A stretch of DNA of 64,000 bases from Flavobacteriaceae bacterium. GTDB taxonomy: Bacteria > Bacteroidota > Bacteroidia > Flavobacteriales > Flavobacteriaceae. Position 1 is the stretch's first letter. Every line of letters starts with the position of its first letter. The notes below the pieces were generated by a model that was not told the DNA's origin, ran no database searches, and was given only the letters and a program-made list of their open reading frames with translations. A program made the translations under genes and the position numbers. The DNA lies in contig JABABD010000015.1 of NCBI GenBank assembly GCA_014238425.1, forward strand, positions 1-64,000. The letters are read 5' to 3'. This document shows, piece after piece, positions 1-10,600 of the stretch.

Positions 1-1014
1 AATGGCAACTCTATAAACGTTAACCAAAACGTTATCGTAGACGATACAACAGATCCTGCAACTCCTACTCTAGCAGATGTCAATGTAGGACAGTGTAGTG
101 GAACACCACCAACACCAACGACTACTGATAACTGTGCGGGAACGATCAACGGAACGACATCAACCTCATTCCCTATTACAGCGCAAGGAACAACTGTAGT
201 GACCTGGACTTTTGATGATGAAAATGGGAATACAATCAATGTTAACCAGAACGTCATTGTAGATGATACAACAGACCCTGAAACTCCTACTCTAGCAGAT
301 GTCAACGTTGGACAGTGTAGCGGAACACCACCAACACCAACGACTACTGATAACTGTGCGGGAACGATCAACGGAACGACATCAACCTCATTCCCTATTA
401 CTGCGCAAGGAACAACTGTAGTCACTTGGACTTTTAATGATGGTAATGGCAACTCTATAAACGTTAACCAAAACGTTATCGTAGACGATACAACAGATCC
501 TATTTGTAATGCCATTGGTATTACAGTAACTCTTGATTCTATGGGCAACGCAACAATTACAGGTGCAGACATCGATAATGGATCATCAGATAATTGTGGC
601 ATAGCTTCATTATCTGCATCTCCAAACACATTCAATTCGAGTAATTTAGGCCCTAATAATGTAACTCTAACTGTCACAGATACTAATGGCAATAGTACTA
701 ATTGCAACGTCGTCGTAACGGTTGAAGATAATGCGTTGAATAACCCAGATGAGGAAATCGTAGATATTCGTATTTATCCAAATCCATTTAATGATAATCT
801 TAAGATAAGTCTACCTCAGGAATACTTTGGAAACCTAATGAATATCGAAATATTTGACCTTAGAGGAAGGTTAATTCATAGATTGGCTAAGGAAGTTACC
901 TCAACGACCATTCAATTTAATGAATTTAGCAACTTAGAAGAAGGTCCATATTTTATCAAGATTACCGATCAGGTTTCAAAAAGATCAGCTTTTAAGCAGC
1001 TCATTAAAAAATAA
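1..1014 (+). CDS. T9SS-exported surface protein with HYR-like repeats (5' truncated)
   Basis: The reading frame is open from base 1, so the N-terminus lies outside the window; at least 337 codons are present. The visible protein consists of HYR-like immunoglobulin-fold repeats of 74 residues with Cys pairs (QCSG...DNCAG) and a VTWTFxDxNGN strand, then a diverged repeat at about 515-730. It ends in a type A T9SS sorting domain (IYPNPFNDNLKI through the terminal KQLIKK). Such proteins cross the outer membrane through the T9SS and are anchored or released at the surface, usually in adhesion. Ligand unknown. A terminator follows at 1034-1070. Confidence 0.85.
   Translation, partial: NGNSINVNQNVIVDDTTDPATPTLADVNVGQCSGTPPTPTTTDNCAGTINGTTSTSFPITAQGTTVVTWTFDDENGNTINVNQNVIVDDTTDPETPTLADVNVGQCSGTPPTPTTTDNCAGTINGTTSTSFPITAQGTTVVTWTFNDGNGNSINVNQNVIVDDTTDPICNAIGITVTLDSMGNATITGADIDNGSSDNCGIASLSASPNTFNSSNLGPNNVTLTVTDTNGNSTNCNVVVTVEDNALNNPDEEIVDIRIYPNPFNDNLKISLPQEYFGNLMNIEIFDLRGRLIHRLAKEVTSTTIQFNEFSNLEEGPYFIKITDQVSKRSAFKQLIKK
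61..504 (+). repeat. 222-bp in-frame tandem repeat in the surface protein gene
   Basis: Two adjacent copies begin at 61 and 283, and the tail of an earlier copy occupies 1-60. Bases 1-57 match 445-501 exactly, a distance of 444 bp (two units). The stretch from about 100 to 178 is identical in the next copy at 322-400, so the copies are young at DNA level or kept alike by gene conversion. Each unit encodes one 74-residue HYR-like domain, so copy-number change keeps frame. Confidence 0.9.
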
Positions 1015-1033
1015 TAATTTTAGCAACTACTAT

Positions 1034-1070
1034 AAAAAAGAAAGAATTATCTGATAATCCTTTCTTTTTT
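1034..1070 (+). terminator. Rho-independent terminator after the HYR-repeat gene
   Basis: An 11-bp A/G-rich arm (1034-1044) pairs with its complement at 1060-1070, continued by ATTAT/ATAAT (1046-1050 with 1054-1058) around a 3-nt loop. The 3' arm ends in a T-run. It ends the transcript about 20 bp after the stop codon. Confidence 0.75.
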
Positions 1071-1211
1071 ATATAGTTGATTATCAACAATTTGAATATT
1101 TAGTATGCACTTCATCGATTATATTTGATTTTCATGGAGTGATTGAATATATTTGGAGGTCTTTAATTTAGACACAAATTCATTAGTCCCAAAACTTGAA
1201 TTTAACTGCTT

Positions 1212-4200
1212 ATGAAAACTATTACTCTATTTAGAGCGGCCTTAACTGCTCTATTATTTACACTATTTCTAGTTCCATTTACGACTAATGCTCAAACATG
1301 TGGTACCACCATTGCTGCCTACCCTTATGGAGAAAGCTTTGAAGGTGCTGGAGCTGGTGGGCTAGGCGCATGGATTCAAGATGCTACAGACGGTGGTAAC
1401 TGGACAGTAGCAACAGGTGGACCATTTTCAGGTGGAACTGGACCACAAGGCGCCTCTCACTTGAACTACTATATATACACTGAAGCATCGACCGGTCAAA
1501 ATCCGGGAAACCCAAATGTTACCGCTTTCTTAAATAGTCCATGTTTTAACTTGGCTGGTTTAAGCAATCCAGAATTCACATTTGATTATCATATGTATGG
1601 AGGTCAGATGGGAACTTTAAAAGTACAGGTTAGTACTAATAATGGTACGTCTTGGGCTGACATAGGCTGGACACGAACCGGACAACAAAATTCACCGAGT
1701 ACATCACCTTGGTTAGCAGCAACAATTAATCTGACAGCATATGCAGGATTGACTATTAAATTAAGATTTCATGGCACAACAGGTAGCGGTTATCAAAGTG
1801 ATATGGCCGTTGACAATGTTGGTCTTCAAGATAACGTGGTTACATGTACTTCCACAGTAAATACATTTCCATATACTGAAGGTTTTGAAGGTGCTGGAGC
1901 GGGAGGACTTGGAGCATGGATTCAAGATGCAACAGACGGAGGTGACTGGACAATCGCAACTGGAGGCCCTTTTTCTGGGGGCACAGGACCTCAAGGTGCT
2001 GCTGAATTATCATATTATGCATACACAGAAGCTTCAAGTGGTCAAAATCCGGGAAATCCGAATGTTACTGCTTTCTTGAATAGTCCCTGTTTTGACTTAA
2101 CCGGTCTTAGCAATCCAGATTTTAATTTTAGTTACCATATGTATGGTGCTTCAATGGGAACTTTAAAAGTGCAAGTGAGCACGGATAATGGTGCAACGTT
2201 TACAGACATTGGTTGGACACGAACTGGTCAGCAGCATGCGCCAAGCACTGCTCCATGGTTAACAGCCACCATAAATTTGGCGGCTTATGTTGGCCAAACC
2301 ATAGTGTTAAGATTTCATGGAACAACTGGTGGAGGATATCAGAGTGACATGGCTATCGATGGTATTTCGCTTGTTGATACTACTCCTCTACCTGAGATAA
2401 ATATAACAGGTTTAGGAAACAACATTTTAGATGGAGACACAACACCAGATGTCGCCGATGATACCGAATTTGGTAATGTAGACATAACTGGATTCACAGC
2501 GGTACATACATTTACAATCGAGAATACAGGAACAGGACCGTTGAGCCTTACTGGAGCATCTCCCTACGCAATTCTTAGTGGAGCGAATGCTGGTGATTTT
2601 ACCGTTAACGTAATTCCTGCAAATTCTATTGCAGCTTCAGCGAATACGACATTTCAAATTACGTTTGACCCAAGTGCTTTAGGCTTAAGAACAGCGACTG
2701 TGACTATTGCCAATGATGACTCGGATGAAAACCCATATACATTTAACATTCAAGGAACAGGTACTACTACCATACCAGAAATTGATATAATAGGTAATGC
2801 TGTTTCTATAACTGATGGAGATACCACTCCGGCGGTTGCCGATGATACCGATTTCGGGGACAACGTTGCAGGTTTTGGATCTACTGTTCATACATTCACA
2901 ATAGCGAATGTAGGTGGTGGTAATCTAAACTTGACGGACCCTACACCTTTTGTTGTAATCACTGGCGCTCATGCGGCAGATTTCACATTGGGCGTAGTTC
3001 CAACGACTCCAGTCGTTTCAGGTATCAATACCACATTTACTATCACCTTTGCCCCTAGCGCATTAGGAATACGTACAGCTACTGTGAGTATTGCAAACAA
3101 TGATTCAGATGAGAATCCATATAATTTTGACATTCAAGGTAATGGTACAGGATCAGCTCCAGAAATCAATATTACTGGTAATGGCTTTGACATTGTGGAC
3201 GGTGATATAACACCAATAAGTGCTGACAATACAGATTTTGGGAATGTTATTTTGCTAGGATCTCTTGAAAACGTATTTACGATCGAAAATACTGGATCCT
3301 TACCATTAACTCTCGCTGGTGCATCTCCTTTTGTAACAATTACAGGAGCAAATGCCGGAGATTTTACGGTAACAGCTATTCCAGCGAATCCAGTATTAAC
3401 AACTTCAAGTACAACATTCAATATTACTTTTACACCCTCTGCATTGGGTCTTAGAACCGCAACAATTTCGATTTCAAGTGATGATTCGGATGAAAGTCCA
3501 TACACTTTCGATATTCAAGGAAATGGTGCAAATACAATATCTATTGGCCCAGGAGGTATAAATACCGATCTACAACTATGGCTAAAGGCCAATGATGGTG
3601 CTGGATCTACAGATGGTCAAGCGCTTTCTACTTGGTCTGACCAAGCTTTTAGCAATGATGCCACTGTAAATACTGCGGGTCAAGAACCAACATGGAGAGA
3701 TAACGTTAACACTAACGTGAACTTTAATCCTGTTGTTGATTTTGACAACTCCTTTTCTACGTTCAACAATGACGGTAATGACTATACACCATTACCTCAA
3801 GAATTCTTGGAAGGCAGTGGAGGTTTCTATACCGATGATATATTTTTCGTTGTTATTCCTGACACAACAATAGACATTGGTTTTCATGATAATGGTTATT
3901 TCATGGACTGTTTCACGGGAGATGCGAATCCTGGAGATGATATTGATCAAGATGTTACGGGTATTGGTTTTGGTGCTTATTCTGCTAGGTTTACTGATGA
4001 AATCATTTCCTACGCTCAGGCTACGGAGACCGATTATGGTGTTGCAGAAACTAATACGGCCTCTTCATATGACAATATTGGTATCATCAATGCAAGGAAC
4101 AATACAGCACTGAACGGCATGGAGCTTTATTATAATAGTAATCTTATTCATAACGTTGAAGTCAACGCAGGTACTTTTACCAATTTCAATGACACTAGGT

Positions 4201-7200
4201 ATTGGATAGGGCGAAGTCAAGTATTTAGATCATCCATGGATGCAAGAGTTGTGGAAATAATAACATATTCCGCAAGAAAAAATAACGCCACTGAAAGAAA
4301 TAGAATAGAATCCTATTTGGGTTTGAAATACGGTATAACTCTTGGCGCTAATGGCACTAGTAAGAATTATTTTGATTCTAGCAGTAATGTCATTTGGGAC
4401 ATAACAGCTAATTCTGGATACAATTATGATATTGCCGGTATCGCACGAGATGACGGCTCCGATTTCATTCAAAAACAATCAAAGAGCATTAATCCAACGG
4501 CCGTAGTTTCAATTGGATTAGGTGATGTAACATTAACAAACAATGCCAATTCAAACACGTTTAATGCGGATCGTGATTACTTAATTTGGGGACATGATGG
4601 TAATGCTATGACAACAGCACCTGCATCCTCTGATATTACGATAAACTTAGGACCAACTACCGTAACTACTATTACACAACGTGTAGAGCGTAATTGGAAA
4701 ATAGTGGAAACAGGCGGTGATGTTCCTACTGTTGAAATCTCTGTTTTACAATCAGATTTAACAGGGTTACCAGCTTTGACTGGCAATGACGCCTATGTAA
4801 TGGTTGTAGCAGATGACTCTGCATTTACAACAAACGTAGAGACTGTTTTCCTGAATCCAGGAACTTTCAATGGTGCGGCAACTCAAGAAATAACTTACGA
4901 TTTTGATGGCACAAAATACTTTACTATTGGCGTTGCTCATGAAACGGTAGAGCCTCGTCATTCAACCTTTGACGGAACAAATGATTTTACATTAATAGGT
5001 AATACAATCGATTTAACAGGAGACTTTAGTGTGTCTGCTTGGGTAAGAACGACTGGTTCCAATGCAACTAACTCAGATAAAACCATTGTGGCCAAAAAAG
5101 GATTGTCAGGCGGATATCATTTCATGATTAGAGATGATAACACCGTTGAGTTCAATGTTGGATCTGGCTCAAGTAATAGAATTAGATCTAATACAAGCAT
5201 TAATAATAATATATGGCATCATGTAGCGGTAACCTATAGTGGTACAACTGCTAATTTATATATCGATGGCATGCTGGATGAAACGGATAGCATGAACAAT
5301 CCTTCATCTTCATCTGAAAGCTTCACTATTGGAGCAGTTTATGAGAGTAAAAATGTTATTAGTGACCATTTTGAAGGAGACATTGATGAAGTAAGGCTTT
5401 GGGCCAATACCTTAAGTATAGATGAAATTCGATTCATCATGAACCAAGAGATCGAGAGGTCTGCAGGGGGCATGGTTCAAGGAAAGGTATTACCATTTAC
5501 AATTACCAAAAATGATGTGGGCTCTAGGCTATATAGTAATCTATTGGCCTATTATGACATGAACTCATATTTAGGGACTCATTTAAATGATGTTTCAGAT
5601 AATAACAATAGAGGTAGTTTAGTAGTTCCAAATAATTTCAGTATTGAATTACAAACAGCGCCACTACCATATATAAGTCTTGCTAATACAGATTGGGACC
5701 TAAGTGCTGCTTGGATAAATGGGTCATTATATAGACTGCCCGGAACGGCATCTATTGTTGACAATACCCTAACGGTAGATTGGAATATTGTTCAGACTTT
5801 ACATAATATTACAATGGACAATTCTTCGTTGCCATCTGGTAATTCAAACAACAGAACTGTTCTTGGATTATTAGTTGATTCTAACGAACTAACGGTAAGT
5901 GCAGATAATGGATTGACCGTAACGCATTATTTGAACTTAGATGGAAGTATTGATCTAGTAGATGAATCTCAGTTGATTCAAACAGATGGTAGTGATTTAG
6001 ATGTTACAAGTTCTGGAAGCCTTGAACGAGATCAACAAGGTACTTCTGATACGTTTACGTACAATTATTGGGCATCCCCAGTAGGAACTATTAATACGAC
6101 AGCGAATAATCAAAATTATACAGTACCAAATATGATGAGAGATGGTACTACCCCTGCAACTCCTGGAGCGTTAGGCTTCTTAACCACTGGTTATAACGGT
6201 ACTGCAGCGCCTGTAGCTGTTGCAGATTATTGGATTTGGAAATTTGCAAACCAAACGGGTAACGATGCAACCGATTATTCTTTTTGGCAACATGTACGTA
6301 GTACAGGAACCTTAGAAGTTGGAGAAGGATTTACAATGAAAGGACCAGGTACAGGAACAATATTAACGCCACAAAACTATGTATTTACAGGAAAACCAAA
6401 TAACGCAGATATAAGCCTAACTATTAATTCTGGAAATGATTATCTAGTTGGTAATCCTTATCCATCGGCTTTAGATGCTCATGAATTTTTAGACGATAAC
6501 CCATTAACTGGAGGTACTCTTTATTTCTGGGAACACTGGGGAGGTGGTTCACACCTATTGGCAGATTATCAAGGAGGTTATGCACAATATAATTACTCTG
6601 GAGGTACAGGAGCCGCATCATACGGAACTAATGACCCAGATGTTGGAACTGGTGGAACACCTACCAAGTTACCTGGTCGCTATGTACCTGTAGCGCAAGG
6701 ATTCTTTGTAGCTGGTTCTGCAAATGGCACTATCAATTTCGAAAATGACCAACGTGCATTTGTAACAGAAGGTACTACTTCTGTATTCGTAAGAAGTGCT
6801 AATGCTAACAGGTCAACAACAGAAGAAATAGATACCAGAATGAAATTCAGGATAGGATTTAACTCTGTTAATCAAATACATAGACAATTACTACTTACTG
6901 TTGATGATAATGCATCATCTGGTGTAGATTGGGGTTATGATGGAATTATTAAAGAAGGACAGATAGACGATATGTATTGGATGATTGGTAATGATAAGTA
7001 TATTATTCAAGGCACAAATCAAGTAAACACCTCTACTATTGCTCCTTTAGGAATTCATACTAGAGATGATGGAATGAATGAAATTGTAATTGATAAGTTA
7101 GAAAATGTAGCCGATGATGTAGATGTGTTTGTTCATGACAAAGATCTTGGAATCTTCCATGATCTCAACCAAGGTGCTTATCAAGTATATTTGATTGCTG

Positions 7201-7517
7201 GAGAATATACTGAGCGTTTTGATATAGTGTTTAATAATGAGATACCAAGTTTAGATGTTGATGATAATGACCTTACAGACTTATTTGAAGTTCATTATTC
7301 AAACGAAGAAAAGAGCATTGTAATAGTAAATCCTACTTCAACGCAAGTAGAATATTTAGAAGTATTCAATATACTTGGACAATCAATTCAATCATTTGAT
7401 GAGATTCCGAGTCAGAATATTACTCAATTAAAAGCAACCAATTTAAGTACAGGAACTTATATCATTAAGCTTAGTACGGAACTTGGAACAATTTCAAAGA
7501 AAGTTTTAGTTAAATAA
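1212..7517 (+). CDS. Giant multidomain T9SS surface protein (MAM / choice-of-anchor D / LamG)
   Basis: This 2101-aa protein starts with a Sec signal peptide (cleavage near residue 28, after TTNAQ). Domains in order: two MAM-like jelly rolls (about 30-205 and 215-390, a 546-bp internal duplication), three choice-of-anchor D/Hydin-type Ig repeats (about 394-775, each ending in a SDENPYxFxIQGxG-like strand), a lectin-like region starting with LQLWLKANDGAG (about 780), a LamG/concanavalin-like domain (about 1249-1410), a long conserved region, and a type A T9SS sorting domain from about 2016 to the terminal KKVLVK. It is probably an adhesin or glycan-binding surface protein. The gene downstream is a close paralogue; the two are most alike in their C-terminal halves. 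Confidence 0.88.
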   Translation: MKTITLFRAALTALLFTLFLVPFTTNAQTCGTTIAAYPYGESFEGAGAGGLGAWIQDATDGGNWTVATGGPFSGGTGPQGASHLNYYIYTEASTGQNPGNPNVTAFLNSPCFNLAGLSNPEFTFDYHMYGGQMGTLKVQVSTNNGTSWADIGWTRTGQQNSPSTSPWLAATINLTAYAGLTIKLRFHGTTGSGYQSDMAVDNVGLQDNVVTCTSTVNTFPYTEGFEGAGAGGLGAWIQDATDGGDWTIATGGPFSGGTGPQGAAELSYYAYTEASSGQNPGNPNVTAFLNSPCFDLTGLSNPDFNFSYHMYGASMGTLKVQVSTDNGATFTDIGWTRTGQQHAPSTAPWLTATINLAAYVGQTIVLRFHGTTGGGYQSDMAIDGISLVDTTPLPEINITGLGNNILDGDTTPDVADDTEFGNVDITGFTAVHTFTIENTGTGPLSLTGASPYAILSGANAGDFTVNVIPANSIAASANTTFQITFDPSALGLRTATVTIANDDSDENPYTFNIQGTGTTTIPEIDIIGNAVSITDGDTTPAVADDTDFGDNVAGFGSTVHTFTIANVGGGNLNLTDPTPFVVITGAHAADFTLGVVPTTPVVSGINTTFTITFAPSALGIRTATVSIANNDSDENPYNFDIQGNGTGSAPEINITGNGFDIVDGDITPISADNTDFGNVILLGSLENVFTIENTGSLPLTLAGASPFVTITGANAGDFTVTAIPANPVLTTSSTTFNITFTPSALGLRTATISISSDDSDESPYTFDIQGNGANTISIGPGGINTDLQLWLKANDGAGSTDGQALSTWSDQAFSNDATVNTAGQEPTWRDNVNTNVNFNPVVDFDNSFSTFNNDGNDYTPLPQEFLEGSGGFYTDDIFFVVIPDTTIDIGFHDNGYFMDCFTGDANPGDDIDQDVTGIGFGAYSARFTDEIISYAQATETDYGVAETNTASSYDNIGIINARNNTALNGMELYYNSNLIHNVEVNAGTFTNFNDTRYWIGRSQVFRSSMDARVVEIITYSARKNNATERNRIESYLGLKYGITLGANGTSKNYFDSSSNVIWDITANSGYNYDIAGIARDDGSDFIQKQSKSINPTAVVSIGLGDVTLTNNANSNTFNADRDYLIWGHDGNAMTTAPASSDITINLGPTTVTTITQRVERNWKIVETGGDVPTVEISVLQSDLTGLPALTGNDAYVMVVADDSAFTTNVETVFLNPGTFNGAATQEITYDFDGTKYFTIGVAHETVEPRHSTFDGTNDFTLIGNTIDLTGDFSVSAWVRTTGSNATNSDKTIVAKKGLSGGYHFMIRDDNTVEFNVGSGSSNRIRSNTSINNNIWHHVAVTYSGTTANLYIDGMLDETDSMNNPSSSSESFTIGAVYESKNVISDHFEGDIDEVRLWANTLSIDEIRFIMNQEIERSAGGMVQGKVLPFTITKNDVGSRLYSNLLAYYDMNSYLGTHLNDVSDNNNRGSLVVPNNFSIELQTAPLPYISLANTDWDLSAAWINGSLYRLPGTASIVDNTLTVDWNIVQTLHNITMDNSSLPSGNSNNRTVLGLLVDSNELTVSADNGLTVTHYLNLDGSIDLVDESQLIQTDGSDLDVTSSGSLERDQQGTSDTFTYNYWASPVGTINTTANNQNYTVPNMMRDGTTPATPGALGFLTTGYNGTAAPVAVADYWIWKFANQTGNDATDYSFWQHVRSTGTLEVGEGFTMKGPGTGTILTPQNYVFTGKPNNADISLTINSGNDYLVGNPYPSALDAHEFLDDNPLTGGTLYFWEHWGGGSHLLADYQGGYAQYNYSGGTGAASYGTNDPDVGTGGTPTKLPGRYVPVAQGFFVAGSANGTINFENDQRAFVTEGTTSVFVRSANANRSTTEEIDTRMKFRIGFNSVNQIHRQLLLTVDDNASSGVDWGYDGIIKEGQIDDMYWMIGNDKYIIQGTNQVNTSTIAPLGIHTRDDGMNEIVIDKLENVADDVDVFVHDKDLGIFHDLNQGAYQVYLIAGEYTERFDIVFNNEIPSLDVDDNDLTDLFEVHYSNEEKSIVIVNPTSTQVEYLEVFNILGQSIQSFDEIPSQNITQLKATNLSTGTYIIKLSTELGTISKKVLVK

Positions 7518-7554
7518 CAATCCCCAAATCTAGTATCAATTTAACTAAGCTTGA

Positions 7555-7578
7555 AAGCCCTGAGAAATCAGGGCTTTT
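7555..7578 (+). terminator. Rho-independent terminator between the two giant paralogues
   Basis: The stem AAGCCCTGA (7555-7563) pairs with TCAGGGCTT (7568-7576) around a GAAA tetraloop, followed by T residues. It separates the two giant genes into distinct transcription units. The AAGCCCTGA/TCAGGGCTT stem recurs in the terminator after the second paralogue. Confidence 0.8.
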
Positions 7579-7581
7579 GCA

Positions 7582-7685
7582 TTTCATCGAAAAACCATTC
7601 TATCGAATGTATTTCGTCGAATAATTTTGCGGTTAATCCACCTTAACCGTATATTTAATTAGAGTTTAGTCCCCCGAACCTAAAT
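7582..7685 (+). promoter_or_regulatory. Upstream regulatory region with TTCRTCGA motifs and a hairpin
   Basis: TTTCATCGA (7582-7590) and TTTCGTCGA (7612-7620) lie exactly 30 bp apart, with TATCGA between them (7601-7606). A perfect 7-bp inverted repeat CGGTTAA/TTAACCG follows (7630-7636 with 7643-7649), then AACCTAAAT at 7677-7685. The 15-mer AATGTATTTCGTCGA (7606-7620) recurs exactly upstream of the LytTR regulator gene at 21810-21824. This is seen in sequence; the regulatory role is inferred. The core TTCGTC resembles the known AlgR (LytTR family) site. Confidence 0.5.
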
Positions 7686-7693
7686 GACCGCTT

Positions 7694-10600
7694 ATGAAAA
7701 CTTTTACTATAATCGGTAAAATTGCTCATAAGAAGTTTCTGCTATTAGCTTTCTTATCAATTTTATCATTTAAGGGTATATCCCAGACATCTTCTGTTAG
7801 TGTTTCTGTTAATTGGCCAAATTGGTCATCTGAAAATAGAGTTGAAATATACACGTCAGGAGGAACTCTCATTTCGACAATTGATAATGGATTTACAGGA
7901 GGAACCAATAATAGTTATTCTACAACTCTAGGCTTAGGTTGTCTTGCAGATGCCAACAACTACTCTATTATAATGTATGATACTTTTGGTGACGGATGGA
8001 ACGGAGCTGCTTCAAACATTACTATTACTTCGGGAGGCGTTGTAGTTTTAACAAACTCTGGAGCTAGTGCATCACAAACTGGTTCAACATTGAATTTCAA
8101 TGTTTCTGGTGGTTGTACTACATCATGTCCTTCAACTGTTAGCAGTTTTCCATATAATGAAGGATTTGAAAGCGGTATTGGTTCTTGGATACAAGATACA
8201 GCCGACAACTTTAATTGGACTAGACGTTCTGGAGGTACTCCTTCAGCGAATACTGGACCAAATTCTGCCAATGGAGGAAATTGGTACATGTATACAGAGG
8301 CATCCAGTAACTTCAATAACACGTCGAATCTAGAAAGCCCATGTTTTGATCTTTCTTCAGCAACCTCAGCCCAATTTTCATTTTACTATCATATGTATGG
8401 TAGTGATATGGGAACATTAAACGTTGATTTGAGTACGGATGGCATTTCATTCCCTACGAACTTATGGAGTCAATCTGGTCAAGTACAAACTGGCCATGGT
8501 GCGGCATGGAATCAAGTAAACATAGACCTAACTCCTTACGTAGGTCAAACAATCAAATTACGATTTTCTGGTACGACGGGTAATAACTTCAGAAGTGATA
8601 TGTCTATTGACGATATAAGCCTTACAGCATTAACAACACCTCAACCAGAAATTGATATTCAAGGTAATGCTATATCAATTTCTAGTGGAGATTCTACACC
8701 AAGTACAACAGATGATACAGATTTTGGATCTATTGCCGTAATAGCTGGATCTAATACAAATACATTTACGATATACAATAATGGAACACTTAATCTAAAC
8801 TTAACAGGAGGTGCTCCATATGTAAACATCTCTGGAACTAACGCCTCAGATTTCACACTTATAACGGTTCCTACGCCTACTATTTTAGTAGGTAATAACA
8901 CATCATTTAATATCATGTTTGACCCGAGTGGCAATGGCTTGAGATCCGCTATTGTTAGTATCGCTAATAATGACTCTAATGAAAACCCATATACATTCTA
9001 TATTCAAGGATACGGAACTACGCCTTTAACCGAAGGGCCAGGAGGTGTTACTACCAATCTAGAACTATGGCTTAAAGCTAATGATGGTGCTGGTGTGGCA
9101 GATAACACACCGCTCTCAACTTGGTACGATCAAGCAAATACGAATAACGCTACTGTAAATCTACCTGGGCAAGAACCAACGTATAGAGATAATGCTTCTT
9201 ATAATGTCAACTTTAATCCTATTGTTGATTTTGACAGTAGTTATTCATTAGCTCCATTAGATGGTGATTATTCATATGATGATACTAATGGCGACTTCTT
9301 ACAGGGTAGTTCAGGGTTTCACACACAAGATATTTTTGCAGTTGTATTACCAGAAACGAACATTAACGCAACATTTGGCAACATGGATATTTTCTGTGGA
9401 GACGAAGATATTAGCACCAATTCTGAAGATGTTACAGGTTTTGGATTTGGACGTTACTCCGTACGATTCACCAATGAAGTATATGCATATTGTGTGGGCT
9501 CTTCAAGTAATTCTCCACCTTATGTAGGATATGGTGTTGCTGATACTGGTACTGGCACAAATTACGATAATGTGGGTATTTTGAATGCAAGAAATCATAC
9601 TACACTAGCTCAACAAGAGTTGTTTTATAATGGTACAAATGTAGAAACAGTACAAAATGATTTGCCAGATTTTTCAAATGTCAATAATTCAAGATATTGG
9701 ATTGGAAGAAGTGAAGCATATGAAGCTGCAACAAACGCTAAAGTTGTGGAAATCATTTCCTTCTCCTCACGTAAGAATGATGCAAGTTTAACTGATGAAC
9801 GTAACAGAATACAATCTTATTTGGCCATAAAATATGGTGTTACACTTGGTGTAAATGGCGTGTCTCAGGATTATGTAGCCTCAGATGCTACGATAATTTG
9901 GGATGTTTCGGCTAATACAGGTTACAACTATGATATTGCTGGAGTAGGTCGTGATGATGATTCTGATTTATATCAAAAGCAATCAAGAAGTGTTAATAAT
10001 AGTACCATCGTAGCTATGGCTCGAGACAACGTAGAATTAACAAACAATCTCAATACAAATACATTTGATACAGATAATGAATTTCTAGTTTGGGGTAATA
10101 ATGGGCAAAACACAAGTTCCTCAGCAACGTCAATTACAGTTAATTTAGGTCCAGCTACCATAACTACCGTAACAGATGTTATGAACAGAAAATGGAAAAT
10201 AGTAGAAACCGCTGGAGATGATATTGGAACCATGGAAGTTTCCGTTTTTGATGCTGATTTTTCAGGTTTACCAGCACTTGCTGGTAACGATGCTTATGTC
10301 ATGCTCGTTTCGGATGACGCTGGTTTTACAAGCAATTTAAAAACCGTATTCATGGATCCAAGTACATTCAATGGTCAAGCAACTAGAGAAGGGTCTTACG
10401 ATTTTGATGGCACTAAATACTTTACTTTTGGTGTAGCTCATGAATCTGTTCAAGACAGACATCTAGATTTTGATGGTATAGATAATTATACTCTGGTAGG
10501 TGATAAAGTAAATTTAGGAGGAAGCTTCACTGCATCTTCTTGGATTAAAACTGATGGCTCGAATGCATTAAGTACAGACAAAACTATTGTAGCAAAAAAT

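Noticed and set aside
3134..3505. Minus-strand 123-codon open frame inside the first giant T9SS gene
   Set aside because: It lies wholly inside a clear long coding region, has no recognisable domain, and arises from the repeated codon pattern of the sense strand.
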